NCBI RefSeq assembly: GCF_029689945.1
Contig: NZ_CP121451.1
Span: 6,572,001 to 6,636,000, forward strand
Source of the DNA: Paenibacillus amylolyticus
Lineage (GTDB): Bacteria > Bacillota > Bacilli > Paenibacillales > Paenibacillaceae
Direction of reading: 5' to 3'
DNA: 64,000 nucleotides
This document shows, in pieces, positions 26,547 to 36,424 of the stretch (position 1 is its first letter; the number at the start of each line of letters is the position of its first letter). The position numbers and the translations under genes were made by a program. The notes under the pieces are model-generated. The model worked only from the letters and a program-made list of their open reading frames with translations, did not search any database and was not told where the DNA came from.

Positions 26547-26578
26547 AGGCCCTGGACCGCTTGAACGGTACAGGGCCT
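26547..26578 (-). terminator. Terminator of the NarL-type two-component operon
   Basis: AGGCCCTG at 26547-26554 pairs with CAGGGCCT at 26571-26578, with CCG/CGG strengthening the stem. It is 37 bases past the minus-strand response-regulator stop; a T-rich stretch follows on both sides. Confidence 0.65.
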
Positions 26579-26614
26579 ATTTCATATTCTAACTGTAGCC
26601 ATACATCTGTATGC

Positions 26615-27333
26615 TCATTTTACATAACCGTTTCGAATTGCAAAAACCACTGCCTGCGTTCGATCCTCCACCTGAATCTTCTGCAGAATGCGATGCACAT
26701 GCGTCTTTACGGTGCTCTCTCCGATGAACAACTTTCGGGCAATCTCTTCATTTCTTAGCCCATAAGCCATTTGTTGCAACACTTCAAGTTCACGTCCCGT
26801 GAAGGCATCTGCGATCGATACGAACTCTCTCGTTTCCTGTCCGAAGGTTGAACTTTCAGCTTCTCTGGCTTTTTTTTCGTTCTGGGCTGATGTTTCGGGC
26901 GATCGTACTGCAATACCAATCACCTTCGCAGCAACAGCGGTTCTGTAGATCGCTTCACCTCGATAAGCCGCTCTGACCGCATCAATTAGTTCTTCCGGTG
27001 CGGCGTCCTTCAGTAGATAACCTACTGCCCCGGCACGTATTCCCTGATATACATAATCTTCTTGATCAAACGTCGTTAAAATGACAACCTTGCATTCAGG
27101 CTGCAAATCCAGTAAAGCCTGTGTGGCCTTCAGTCCGTCACCGTCCTCCATCTGCACATCCATAAACACGACGTGGGGGTTAACTCTGCCGCGAGCCTCA
27201 CCGCCTCATGTCCGCTCCCTGCCTCACCAACCACTTCCATATCTTGCTGGGCATTAATAATAAAACGCAACCCATGCCTGACCAGATGCTGGTCATCCAC
27301 CAGAAGCACACGAATCATTGGTTGCTCTGTCAT
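26615..27333 (-). CDS. NarL/LuxR-family response regulator, frameshifted
   Basis: About 239 residues when repaired. The receiver begins IRVLLVDDQHLVRHGLRFII, has its phosphoacceptor in VVFMDVQMEDGDG and the lysine in VGYLLKDAAPEEL. The C-terminal helix-turn-helix reads LTGRELEVLQQMAYGLRNEEIARKLFIGESTVKTHVHRIL-type sequence. The frame breaks at GGGGG 27174-27178; one more base restores ELTPHVVFMDVQ. The ATG overlaps the kinase stop (ATGA), so the pair is coupled. The LiaR/DesR-like group often responds to membrane or envelope state; the signal here is unknown. Confidence 0.87.
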
Positions 27334-28574
27334 GGCTCATCACCTCCTGCTGCCAATTTTATGCCGCCATGTGGAATGCGGGCAGTCAGCTTCATCCCGT
27401 GCGGATGGATCGCTTGGATGGTCATTGATCCTCCGACCCTCTCACACCTTGCCTTCATACTGGATAAGCCAAAACCCGGTACAAGCGGTTGTTGCTGGAT
27501 GAATACGCCGTTATCCTCTACCTGCATGAATAGATTCTCTTCCTGTTTTTTGATATGTACGCTTACTTGGGTAGCCTGGGCATGACGAATAATATTCGAT
27601 AAGGCCTCCTGTAGAATCCGGTACAGAAGTTCGGACGTTTCCTGCGTCCATGCTTCCTTTGGACCAGCATAGCGCAGATCAATGGAACAACCGGTTAACT
27701 TCTGTACTTCACTGACCAGACTGTTTAGCGCAACCAGTCCAATCCCAGCTTCACTGCTCCCCATCTGATGAGCCACCGTCCGCAGTTCCTGCAAGCTATG
27801 CCGAACCACATCCAGCACGGTGCCAATGGCTTTATCCGCTTCAGCCGGGTCCACCTTCATCATATAAGGAATAGCTTGAAGTTGAACAATAGCCGATGTC
27901 AGACGATTCCCGATACTATCATGCAAATCCATCGATATTCGTCCCCGCTCTTCAAGCACCGCATAGTGCATTAAACGCACGGTTGCCCGTTCCAATTCTT
28001 CATGCGTATGCTGAAGCTCATCATGTGCCTGGCTCAATTCGACATGTACAGCCTGTAATTCGGCATAATGACGCTCGCTCTCTCGCCTGCTCTCCCGTTT
28101 GATCCGTGCTCCCCAGCAGAAAATGTACGTGACAATATAAGCCATCGTATATAACCAAATCTGATGTAATTCCACTCCGGCGGCATACAATAATAGCCCG
28201 TTACCTACTAGAATGATTAAACCCAGCCACCAGGAACGGAATACGGGCAGATTCAACGCAGCATATCCGATGAGATAAAAGGTAAGCTCAAAAATACGAT
28301 ACTCTGCATGGAACAATACCGCATAGAGAAGCGTAGCCGCCCAGGTTAAACCAATCATGATCGTACGAATTCGATCTTTTTTTAGCCAGTTCGGTGTCCA
28401 GACCAGTACAAAGTAAGGTAAACGGATAACGAGACCTGCACACAAACCGAGCCAGGTGAATGGTTCCATTGGGCTGACCAGATTATACAACAGCAACAGA
28501 CTAAGAATCATATCCCCTGTGTGATCAGCCATAAATTTTCGTATGTTATCCAACGCGACAAGTTGATTCCTCAT
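27330..28574 (-). CDS. NarL-type (HisKA_3) sensor histidine kinase
   Basis: A 414-residue kinase. Residues about 20-165 carry five to six membrane helices with very short outside loops, as in intramembrane-sensing kinases. A coiled coil (about 165-210, ELQAVHVELSQAHDELQHTHEEL) leads to HisKA_3 with EERGRISMDLHDSIGNRLTSA, phosphoacceptor H in DLHD. The ATPase part has LQEALSNIIRHAQATQ, EDNGVF and GFGLSSMKAR. Lack of an extracellular domain suggests sensing of the membrane itself. It forms an operon with the response regulator at 27333. Confidence 0.88.
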   Translation of the reverse strand: MRNQLVALDNIRKFMADHTGDMILSLLLLYNLVSPMEPFTWLGLCAGLVIRLPYFVLVWTPNWLKKDRIRTIMIGLTWAATLLYAVLFHAEYRIFELTFYLIGYAALNLPVFRSWWLGLIILVGNGLLLYAAGVELHQIWLYTMAYIVTYIFCWGARIKRESRRESERHYAELQAVHVELSQAHDELQHTHEELERATVRLMHYAVLEERGRISMDLHDSIGNRLTSAIVQLQAIPYMMKVDPAEADKAIGTVLDVVRHSLQELRTVAHQMGSSEAGIGLVALNSLVSEVQKLTGCSIDLRYAGPKEAWTQETSELLYRILQEALSNIIRHAQATQVSVHIKKQEENLFMQVEDNGVFIQQQPLVPGFGLSSMKARCERVGGSMTIQAIHPHGMKLTARIPHGGIKLAAGGDEP

Positions 28575-28667
28575 AAGTATCCTTTCGCATCACCTTGAAT
28601 CCACCGAGCCTGACCGGATGACTTCTCGTAAGGATTCCAGTGTAATTTGGGCTATACGTTGAACTAA

Positions 28668-29113
28668 CTATACCTTGGCATGCTGCATGTGACGAACCCG
28701 ATAATAAATGATAAACCGACGTGCGGCAATACTTCCAAGCGGTATAAATAACAATGCACTGCTCAGAGCAACAACGCTGTGATGTACATCCATTGTGCTA
28801 ATGTAATGTTTAACCAACATGATGATGATAAGTACAATAGCTGTGCCCATGGAACCTTTAGACATCACTTTGCCAGTCACCGCATCCACCGCAGCCGTTC
28901 CATCCAGGCACGCCACAGACCTATCCCGCAACCAATGACCAGAAACATAATATATAAGAGCAACGTCAATCCTGTAAGAGGTACTTGGGATATATTGAAA
29001 AAGATTGCGACCGCAACAATCACAGGCAGCATCCACATGCGATCAAGCTTAACTTCTTTTTCCCTCATCGATAACAATACAATAATCAAACCTGTAATCA
29101 CCATATTCAACAT
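28668..29113 (-). CDS. Small CcdC/DUF1453-like membrane protein, frameshifted
   Basis: About 148 residues when repaired, with four hydrophobic segments. The first half reads MLNMVITGLIIVLLSMREKEVK, ISQVPLTGLTLLLYIMFLVIGCGIGLWRAWMER; the second DAVTGKVMSKGSMGTAIVLIIIM and ALLFIPLGSIAARR. That pattern, with a GK-V-TG-like cytoplasmic loop, resembles the CcdC-like DUF1453 family, whose function is unclear. The frame shifts near 28900, where one base seems missing. It sits upstream of the kinase in the same direction, 93 bases away. Family call is moderate. Confidence 0.6.
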
Positions 29114-29195
29114 TTAACATTCCTCGCTTTCTTTCATTTTATCGTCTCTTCTTACCGTTCCATCTAGGAACAGTATAACCAGCCCGAAGTAAATA

Positions 29196-29219
29196 AAAGT
29201 CCACCCGCAGGTGGACTTT
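29196..29219 (-). terminator. Terminator after the chemoreceptor gene
   Basis: AAAGTCCACC-CGCA-GGTGGACTTT, a perfect 10-bp stem. On the minus strand it is followed by TATTTACTTC; it lies 60 bases past the chemoreceptor stop. Confidence 0.75.
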
Positions 29220-29281
29220 ATGCATTTTCACTTCCATCTGTAGGTGGATCGTGTTGAAAGACCAAGAAGTTCAGGTGCATG

Positions 29282-30969
29282 TTATATCTTGAAAGGTTTC
29301 AGGGATGCTTGCAGCTCTGCCGAAACGTCAGACAAAATAGCCGCAGATGCCTTGATCTGCTCTACCGACTTGAGCTGTTCATGAACCGATCCGGCAGCCT
29401 GTTGTGAATTGGTACTGGCCGTCTGCGCATGACGAGCAATCTCATGTACGGAAGCCACAATCTGCTCCACGCCTGCGGACATCTCTTCACTCGTCGCAGC
29501 CATATCCTCAATCTCTGTTGCCATACGCAAGTTTGTATCCCGGATCAGGCTGAAGTTTTGTTCCGTCTCCCGGGTCAAGCGCAGACCTTCTTGCACTTCC
29601 TCCTTCACTCTCGACATGGCCGATAACGATTGCTGCATATCTTGTTCCATCGCTTGGACGAGATCTTCAATACGATCTGAAGAGTCTCCAGCTTGTTCAG
29701 CCAGTTTACGAACCTCGGTAGATACCACGGCAAATCCTCTGCCATGTTCCCCGGCTCTTGCCGCTTCAATGGATGCATTGAGGGCGAGCAGATTCGTTTG
29801 ATTCGCAATCTCATGAATGGTGGAAACCATCTGGCTAATCTGTGCCGACTTGCCTTCCAGCATGCGAATGACTTCATCCGTTCTGGTAACGGAGGATTCA
29901 ATCGTGGACATCTGCTGAACGGTAAGTTGCACCGCTACACCTCCCGTTTCTGCCTGGTTGCGTGAGTATATAGCAGAGTCCGAGATGCTGGAGGCCTTGT
30001 CTGCCATGCGTTGTACGCCTATAGCCACTTCTTCCATGGCCTGAAGATTCTCTTCTGTACTGATCGTCTGGCTCTCGGCTCCCTGTGCCACTTGTTCAAC
30101 GGAGGACGCAATCTGCGCCGATCCTTTGGCCGTTTGATCCGCAATCTTCAGCAGCAGCCCGGTCGAATGCCCCGCTTTCTCCGCAGCCTGAAGTCCCCCT
30201 GAATGATGACCTGCAGATTGCTTCTCATCTCATTGTATCCCGTGCCCAACATGCCAATTTCATCTTGAACATGGTCTACAACCGGTTGTGTAAAATCACC
30301 CGTACCCGCACGCTTAATCGCCACGGATACCCGTTCGATGCGTACTTTTACTCTGCGAACGTACCACAGGATCAAGATGATTGCGACCAACATCGCAAGC
30401 AGGAATACGATGAGGAATGTCTTGAGGAACGAGGAGATAATCACATCAATTAATGATTGGGAAGCACCAACATAGAAAATTCCGATAATCTCTTCGGATG
30501 CGTTCTTGATTGGTTCATAGGCCGTTTGATATTTCTGACCCACCACCACGGCTTCACCGAAGTATTTTTCCCCTTGCTGCAAAACGGTCTGGGCGACCTC
30601 GTCTGATACCTTCGTGCCTACAGCACGCTCCCCGTCTACCATGACGTTAGTAGCGACACGTTCATCACCTCGGAAGATGGTCACCGTGTCGCCAGATGCT
30701 TGTCCAATCTCATCCACCAGTTCAAAGTTGCCTTCCAATGCAGTATCTCCCTTGAATAACTGACCGTCTTTGATAGCCCAATCGCCTGGATGCTTATATG
30801 TAATGATATGATTCGCCATCTCCAGATCTCGCTTCGCCTTCTCTGTAGCAAATGTCGTAATTCCCTGTCTCATCTCCAGGATTACACTTACCGCCACGGC
30901 TGAAGAGAAGACGATAAATATACTGATAACGATCAAACTGATTTTGGTACCGATGCTCATGCTTCGCAT
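29282..30969 (-). CDS. Methyl-accepting chemotaxis protein with Cache sensor, frameshifted
   Basis: About 562 residues when repaired. TM1 is near residues 8-30; the extracellular single-Cache-like sensor spans about 35-190 ([45 protein letters not shown]); TM2 is near 200-222. HAMP and the long signalling coiled coil follow, with the hairpin tip [32 protein letters not shown]. The frame breaks at CCCCC 30195-30199, where one more base restores [16 protein letters not shown]. It relays an extracellular chemical signal to CheA; the ligand is unknown. A sigma-D-like promoter lies upstream, as expected for chemotaxis genes. Confidence 0.88.
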
Positions 30970-31050
30970 GTGTGTGAGCCACCCTTTTCCCTATGTAATT
31001 GTGGGGATATTCAAGCCGATTTCAATTCCGTTTCGAATATCACTATAGTC

Positions 31051-31078
31051 TTATCGGTAGGAGTGTTCACAATATTTA
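31051..31078 (-). promoter_or_regulatory. Candidate sigma-D (motility) promoter
   Basis: On the minus strand TAAA (31078-31075), 16 bases, then ACCGATAA (31058-31051). The sigma-D consensus is TAAA, about 15 bases, GCCGATAA. It is about 80 bases upstream of the chemoreceptor start. Confidence 0.55.
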
Positions 31079-31241
31079 TAATATTTCAGTGACATTTATC
31101 ACAGTTGCCAAAAATAAAAATCACATTTTTTCCGCTTTCTCCGTAATTATGTGAGAACAATCTGCTGGTTGGAAATTAAATATCAATCTGGAACGATAAA
31201 TTGGATATGTCTTCGCTCCTTCCAATCTACAAAAGCAGCAC

Positions 31242-31275
31242 AAAAGGGATTCGATCTGACCATCGAATCCCTTTT
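31242..31275 (-). terminator. Terminator after the cotH-like gene
   Basis: AAAAGGGATTCGAT at 31242-31255 and its exact complement at 31262-31275 make a 14-bp stem with a six-base loop, 43 bases past the minus-strand stop. The rest of 30970-31317 holds only the sigma-D-like promoter. Confidence 0.85.
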
Positions 31276-31317
31276 CTCGATCTCCGTACAACAAAGCTGC
31301 TCTTCAGGAGATCTTGC

Positions 31318-33303
31318 TTATTTGGATGTAAGGCTTACTTGTGCAGTAGTTTGATCCCAATCCACGCTCAGTCCCAGTCCTTCGGAGATGAAGCGAACCG
31401 GCACGAGTGTACGACTGTTTTGAATGATCGCTGGCGCATCAATTTCGAATGTTTCCCCATTCACGGTTGCAGTGCTGCTTCCGATCTTGAGCACAAGAGT
31501 CTGGTCATTCAGAACGGTAGTTACGGTTTTCGCTGTTTTGTCCCAAGTCACTTCTGCACCAAGGGCTTCAAGGATTGCATTGACAGGTACCATTACTCTT
31601 CCGCTTTGCTGCAAGGGGTCCTGATCCGGGAAGGTGATTGATTTACCATCAAGTGTTACGGTAATGGTTTTGTCGGTTGTTCCGGATGAAGTATTCGAAC
31701 CCGTCTCTTCCGCAGTCTCAGGCAGCGGCGTTACTTCACGCCCAAGTTGCTCTTGCAGATTCGCAAGGCGGTTCAGTGCAAATGTTGTTAGCGATCCAGC
31801 CGCCATGGAGCCCATACCTCCGCCTCCACCACCAAAGTTACCACCAGGACGTGTCTGCGTATTGCCTGTGCTATTTGTTGTTGCTGTTCCCGTTGTGCCA
31901 TCAGGAGCTGTTGCTCCATCTGGAGGTGTCATTCCTTCGAAACCTTCAGGCGGCGTCATGCCTTCCATGCCCTCAGGTGGTGTCATTCCCTCAAACCCTG
32001 CTGGTGGTGTACCGCCCATACCACCCGCTGCTGCATCTGCATTTGCAGAATAAGCAATGTTGGATTCAAACTGTTCGATCGTATAGAATTTCGTTGGATC
32101 GGCTTCTACATAAGGACGAATCTCATCAGCAAGGTCCGTAATGCGATCCTGAATGCCTTCCATGTAGTCCGTCAGTTCGTTGACGTAGCTCATATATTTT
32201 TCTTTATACTCCGGCACAGCAAGCAGGTTATTAATCATTGGTACATTTTCCATGCTTATGCCCAGTACAGGCTCATCCACAGATACGTTTGTTGCGTTGG
32301 TGTTGGTCGTGGTTGATCCAGTTGTTGTGCCACGTCCGCCTCCACCCGAGTATCCGTTGAAGGACATGTTAAAGTCCCAAGGTACAACGGTGAACTTGCC
32401 GTCAGCATCACTATAGAGCATGTAGTTGTGCCCTTTGTCGCCGTTATAGCTGTCATAGTTGCCAAGCACCATGTTGCCTGCAATATATTGAAGCGCCGAA
32501 TCCACGTCGAGCACACTTTCAATATCGCCTTTCTCACCTTCTGGCATCTCGTTCAGCGTTTGGATGAAGGTTTTTAATTTGGCTTTGTCCTTATCCGTAC
32601 CCAGGTCTTTGGTAATTGTGCTGTAGTCGCTGCCCTCTTCATATTGAAGATAACTCTTCTCATCCGTATCATAGAGGACGCCTTCTTCGTAATCTTCACC
32701 GTAGTTGCGCTCCAGATAGCTGTCATCCACCGCTTCAACACCAGTATAGAAGCCAACCAGCTCGCCGTTAACATACAGATTGACATAGTTGGTCATCGGC
32801 ACATCCATGCCAATACTGCGAAGCGCTTCATAGTGGAGAACTTCACGCATGTATGATGGATCCGCGTAATTGTTGTTCAGAACCATTTTATCCAGTCCAA
32901 GCAAGGTTTGTGTTTTGTCGTATTTGTCAAACTTCAGTCTGAAGCTGTAACGGTCCGAATCTTCCATTGAAGATACGGCTTTCAGGGTCAGATTGCCCTT
33001 GGTCGAGAAACCAACGTTGTCCAGCTTGTTGCCATCCACTTCCACACTCACATTCTTGTAATCCTTATCCAGCGGACTTTCGAGCATGCTATTCCAATCT
33101 GCTTCATCAATCGTTACATTCACGTCAATGACGTTATCCGTCTGGAACAATGATTCATACGCTTGCGTCACGCCTGCACTTGTCGTTGTCGCTGTACTTT
33201 CTGCAGCATATACCGCATTCGGACTGGCAAGGAGACCAAAAGATGACGTTACCATGGTGACGGATAATGCCGTTACTGCTGCTTTTCGTAATAAATTATT
33301 CAA
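31318..33303 (-). CDS. Secreted CotH-type kinase with Met/Pro-rich repeats and a stalk domain
   Basis: About 661 residues. A signal peptide ends near AVYAAES. A CotH domain follows (about 45-370): VNVTIDEADWNSML, the metal/ATP region NYDSYNGDKGHNYMLY and VVPWDFNMSFNGYSGG. Next is a low-complexity stretch repeating MTPPEGMEG/FEG about four times (about 435-480). Residues about 545-661 are two halves of a copper-amine-oxidase N-terminal-like stalk domain (GRVMVPVNAILEALGAEVTWD, RTLVPVRFISEGLGLSVDWD). CotH proteins phosphorylate spore-coat or other secreted proteins; a secreted, wall-associated form is inferred. TTG 33303 is preferred, with AAGGAGG ten bases upstream. Confidence 0.83.
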   Translation of the reverse strand: MNNLLRKAAVTALSVTMVTSSFGLLASPNAVYAAESTATTTSAGVTQAYESLFQTDNVIDVNVTIDEADWNSMLESPLDKDYKNVSVEVDGNKLDNVGFSTKGNLTLKAVSSMEDSDRYSFRLKFDKYDKTQTLLGLDKMVLNNNYADPSYMREVLHYEALRSIGMDVPMTNYVNLYVNGELVGFYTGVEAVDDSYLERNYGEDYEEGVLYDTDEKSYLQYEEGSDYSTITKDLGTDKDKAKLKTFIQTLNEMPEGEKGDIESVLDVDSALQYIAGNMVLGNYDSYNGDKGHNYMLYSDADGKFTVVPWDFNMSFNGYSGGGGRGTTTGSTTTNTNATNVSVDEPVLGISMENVPMINNLLAVPEYKEKYMSYVNELTDYMEGIQDRITDLADEIRPYVEADPTKFYTIEQFESNIAYSANADAAAGGMGGTPPAGFEGMTPPEGMEGMTPPEGFEGMTPPDGATAPDGTTGTATTNSTGNTQTRPGGNFGGGGGGMGSMAAGSLTTFALNRLANLQEQLGREVTPLPETAEETGSNTSSGTTDKTITVTLDGKSITFPDQDPLQQSGRVMVPVNAILEALGAEVTWDKTAKTVTTVLNDQTLVLKIGSSTATVNGETFEIDAPAIIQNSRTLVPVRFISEGLGLSVDWDQTTAQVSLTSK

Positions 33304-33716
33304 AATGATAAATCCTCCTTCTTGGTTTCTGTTAAGCAACTGAGGCTTATGTAACCATGGTAGAGGACGAACCTTTAGTGAATCTTAAATGAATGGTTAC
33401 CATCAAAACACACCTGTGATTCATGGTCCAAAAGAAGAATTCGTCGACATACATGAAGTCATGCAAAAGCGCAATTTAATTCTATGGAACCGGTTCATAA
33501 GACCTATTTTACTTGAAATATCTAACATTAGTATGTCGAAATAACGATATAAAAGAGGAGTAGAACTTACCTGGAGTTCGTATACGTGAATATTAAAATA
33601 CAGTACGAAAACTTTTACAGAAGTACAAAAAAAGCATTTAATAGATCCAAAATTACATAGCGTCTACAACGTCCAGGATAAGTCCTTCGTCACAATCATA
33701 GAAGGAGTGAACAACC
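33304..33716. other. Divergent intergenic region, cotH-like to chemoreceptor
   Basis: No gene. GTAACCAT (33351-33358) and ATGGTTAC (33393-33400) form an inverted repeat upstream of the cotH-like gene. TAAC-N16-AACGATAT at 33523-33550 is a weak sigma-D-like promoter on the plus strand, facing the second chemoreceptor. Confidence 0.4.
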
Positions 33717-35480
33717 TTGTTTAAAAAGCTTCGCTGGAGTACCATGCCTTTCTTCATCAAAAATTTGGTCATCTCATTCGGTAGTATCACTTTGATTGGT
33801 GTAATCCTGATTACTGCCGCGTATCAATTACAAAAAAACATCTTGGTTGAACAGTTGCACGACCAGGCCACCGTCATCACCCAGAAATGGTACGACGATC
33901 TCGACACTGCCAAAGTGGCAGAAGCAGCTAAGGAAAAAAGCTACACCGGTCCTGCACAGCAGGAAATGAAAACGTATCTTGATTCCATCCATGAATTCTA
34001 TCCAAACATCGCACAGGCGTACATTTTCGGTTCAGAACTTGAAGAAGGCAACGGAACGTCCATCATCGCCATTCCAACGAACCTGTTGCAACCCTTCGAG
34101 GAAAGTAATCTGCCCGCAGGTGCCATGTATCCGCTCCCCCAAAATAACGTCGTAGTGCTGGAACAGATGAAAAAGGACGGGAAGCCTGCATTCAGTGATT
34201 TCTACACGGATGAGTACGGAACCTGGACCACCCTGATCTACCCTATCAATAACGCAGATGGCTCCATGTATGCTGCTCTTTACTTCGATGTGGATGCGAG
34301 CGCCGTTCCGAAGGGACTTAATGAATTGCTCACATACGGATTGATGTTCCTTGTCGGATTCCTGATCCTGTTCATGGTGCTGCAATTTATTTTGCTGAAG
34401 AGAACATTGCTTCCAATTCGCAACCTGATGAAAGGGATTGAAGAGGTCAGCACGGGTAATCTGGACGTAACCATTGATACCGGGCGAGATGATCTCGGTG
34501 TGATCAACGAGAAGTTCAATGCGATGATTCATCGCTTCAATACAACGATCTACAAAGTGCAGAATACTTCACATCACCTCTCGGAGTCTTCCAAACAGCT
34601 GCTGGGCATTTCCGAGAAAAATAATGCGAACATTCAATCCATCAGCCACAACATCCGGGAGATATCCACCGGACTGGTGTCTCAGGACAAAGCAACAGTG
34701 GAGAATGCACGTGCCATGACAGAGATGTCAACGGTCGTACAGACCATCGCCAGCAGTTCAGCTGATGTGGCAGACGAAGCACTCAGCATGGAGCAGCGCT
34801 CCAGTACGGGTAATGTGGTGATGCAGCAAGTTATTGAGCAGATGCGTCTGATCTCCGGTGCAGTGCAAAATACGTCAAACTCGATTCAGTCGTTGGAAAA
34901 TAACTCGAATGAGATTAGCAACATCGTTAATCTGATTACGGAGATCGCCGGGCAAACCAACTTGCTGGCCCTCAATGCTTCCATTGAGGCAGCACGGGCA
35001 GGTGAAGAAGGACGAGGTTTTGCCGTCGTTGCAGGCGAGGTGCGTAATCTGGCAGAACAATCTCAGGAATCAGCCAAGCAGATTCGACAGTTAATTGAGG
35101 AGATCCAGCGGGATATCACTCAGTCTGCCGCGGCGATGCAGTTGGGTTCCAAGGAAGTAATGAAAGGCTTGGAAGTTACGCAAGAGACAGGCGTATTCTT
35201 CGAAGATATTCTGACTGCCACGAACAAAGTTGCAAACCAGATTCAGGATATCTCCAGTTCCACCGAAGAGATCTCGGCAGGCACACAGGAAATGTCCGCC
35301 ACGGCGGATGAACTCTCTGCCAATGTCAGCAAGGCAGCAAGCAGCAGTAAACAAATTGAGCAGTCCATTGAAGAGCAGGAAGCCTCCATGGCTGCCATTG
35401 TAAGTGCCTCCGATGAACTCTCGGTTGTATCCGAGCAACTGCAAGAACTGATTTCATTCTTTAAAGTACGAGCAGATTAG
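33717..35480 (+). CDS. Methyl-accepting chemotaxis protein
   Basis: A 587-residue chemoreceptor. TM1 about 14-36, extracellular sensor about 38-205 ([54 protein letters not shown] region), TM2 about 208-230. HAMP follows ([20 protein letters not shown]), then the signalling domain with [23 protein letters not shown] and the following [16 protein letters not shown] tip. It starts with TTG 33717, supported by AAGGAG nine bases upstream. It is a single gene ending at a strong terminator. The sensor differs from the other chemoreceptor in this window, so it probably detects another ligand. Confidence 0.92.
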   Translation: MFKKLRWSTMPFFIKNLVISFGSITLIGVILITAAYQLQKNILVEQLHDQATVITQKWYDDLDTAKVAEAAKEKSYTGPAQQEMKTYLDSIHEFYPNIAQAYIFGSELEEGNGTSIIAIPTNLLQPFEESNLPAGAMYPLPQNNVVVLEQMKKDGKPAFSDFYTDEYGTWTTLIYPINNADGSMYAALYFDVDASAVPKGLNELLTYGLMFLVGFLILFMVLQFILLKRTLLPIRNLMKGIEEVSTGNLDVTIDTGRDDLGVINEKFNAMIHRFNTTIYKVQNTSHHLSESSKQLLGISEKNNANIQSISHNIREISTGLVSQDKATVENARAMTEMSTVVQTIASSSADVADEALSMEQRSSTGNVVMQQVIEQMRLISGAVQNTSNSIQSLENNSNEISNIVNLITEIAGQTNLLALNASIEAARAGEEGRGFAVVAGEVRNLAEQSQESAKQIRQLIEEIQRDITQSAAAMQLGSKEVMKGLEVTQETGVFFEDILTATNKVANQIQDISSSTEEISAGTQEMSATADELSANVSKAASSSKQIEQSIEEQEASMAAIVSASDELSVVSEQLQELISFFKVRAD

Positions 35481-35537
35481 AATTAAGTAAGATACAGATA
35501 CAGGGATAGATACGGATAAAAATAATAAGAAACAGTA

Positions 35538-35583
35538 AAAACCAAGGCTCACGAGGGGACTGACTCGAAGCCTTGGTTTTTTT
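35538..35583 (+). terminator. Terminator of the chemoreceptor gene
   Basis: AAAACCAAGGCT at 35538-35549 pairs with AGCCTTGGTTTT at 35569-35580, followed by a T run. Confidence 0.85.
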
Positions 35584-35694
35584 GTTGTTACCCGATCTTT
35601 TACCTGGAAATATTGTTTTCAATTTTCACACTCACATTATGACAATGATCACATCCTCCTTCCCAGTTCAAGTGCTACATTTGTTAACGACCAA

Positions 35695-35720
35695 TTGACC
35701 AAAATAGTAAAATGGTCATT
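35695..35720 (+). promoter_or_regulatory. Candidate TetR operator
   Basis: TGACCA at 35696-35701 and TGGTCA at 35713-35718 form an inverted repeat with an 11-base AT-rich centre, about 55 bases upstream of the TetR start. It may serve autoregulation of the tetR-pip operon. Confidence 0.45.
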
Positions 35721-35772
35721 CAATAAGTTGCCCTACCATTATCCTTTCAACCTACAAGGAGGTGTATATGCG

Positions 35773-36381
35773 ATGAAAACGATAGATCGAAGGCAACAGG
35801 TGATGGACTCTGCCGAGAAATCCTTTGCCCTGTTTGGCTACAAGGCCACAACGATGGAACAGGTGGCGAGACTTGCCAATGTGGGCAAGGGAACGATCTA
35901 TACTTTTTTCGAAAATAAAGAAGAACTGTTCAGCGAGATTCTGCGGTCGATCATTGCGGATATGAGACAGATTACAGAGCGGACCGTGAAGGAAGAGAAC
36001 GCCTTTCTGGATAACGTGCATATGAGCATGGATTCTTTGCTGGAGTACCGGGAGGAACATGAGCTGTTGATCAAGCTTTTTCAGGAGGTCAACGAATTCG
36101 GTACACCGCAGGCCAAGGAAGGTCTGCAAACAGTGGAAACTGCCATACTCGAATATCTGGAGCGTCAGGTCAGCCGTGCCATGGAGTTGGAGCAGATTCG
36201 CAGGGATGATCCCAAGCTGGTTTCATTTGTCCTGCTGAAGCTGTATGTCACCTTAACCTCGGATTGGAACAAAGCGCATCCTACACTGCATAAGGATCAG
36301 ATCAAGGATTTTGTGGGCCTCTTTCTCAAGAGCGGCTTATCCCCACCTAGAGAAAGGCATGCCACCAGATTCAACACATAA
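35773..36381 (+). CDS. TetR-family transcriptional regulator
   Basis: About 202 residues. The N-terminal helix-turn-helix reads RQQVMDSAEKSFALFGYKATTMEQVARLANVGKGTIYTFFENKEELF, textbook TetR; the remainder is a helical ligand-binding and dimer domain. ATG 35773 follows AAGGAGG at ten bases; a longer in-frame start has no site. It lies 43 bases upstream of the YhgE/Pip gene, as B. subtilis yhgD lies beside yhgE, so it probably controls that gene. The ligand is unknown. Confidence 0.92.
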   Translation: MKTIDRRQQVMDSAEKSFALFGYKATTMEQVARLANVGKGTIYTFFENKEELFSEILRSIIADMRQITERTVKEENAFLDNVHMSMDSLLEYREEHELLIKLFQEVNEFGTPQAKEGLQTVETAILEYLERQVSRAMELEQIRRDDPKLVSFVLLKLYVTLTSDWNKAHPTLHKDQIKDFVGLFLKSGLSPPRERHATRFNT

Positions 36382-36424
36382 TAGAGATAGAACAAATGGA
36401 TGAGCGTAAGGATAGGGAGAGAAC

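Noticed and set aside
26206..26592. 128-codon frame after cspA
   Set aside because: Begins next to the cspA terminator and runs through a second terminator; composition is poor compared with the 26340 frame.
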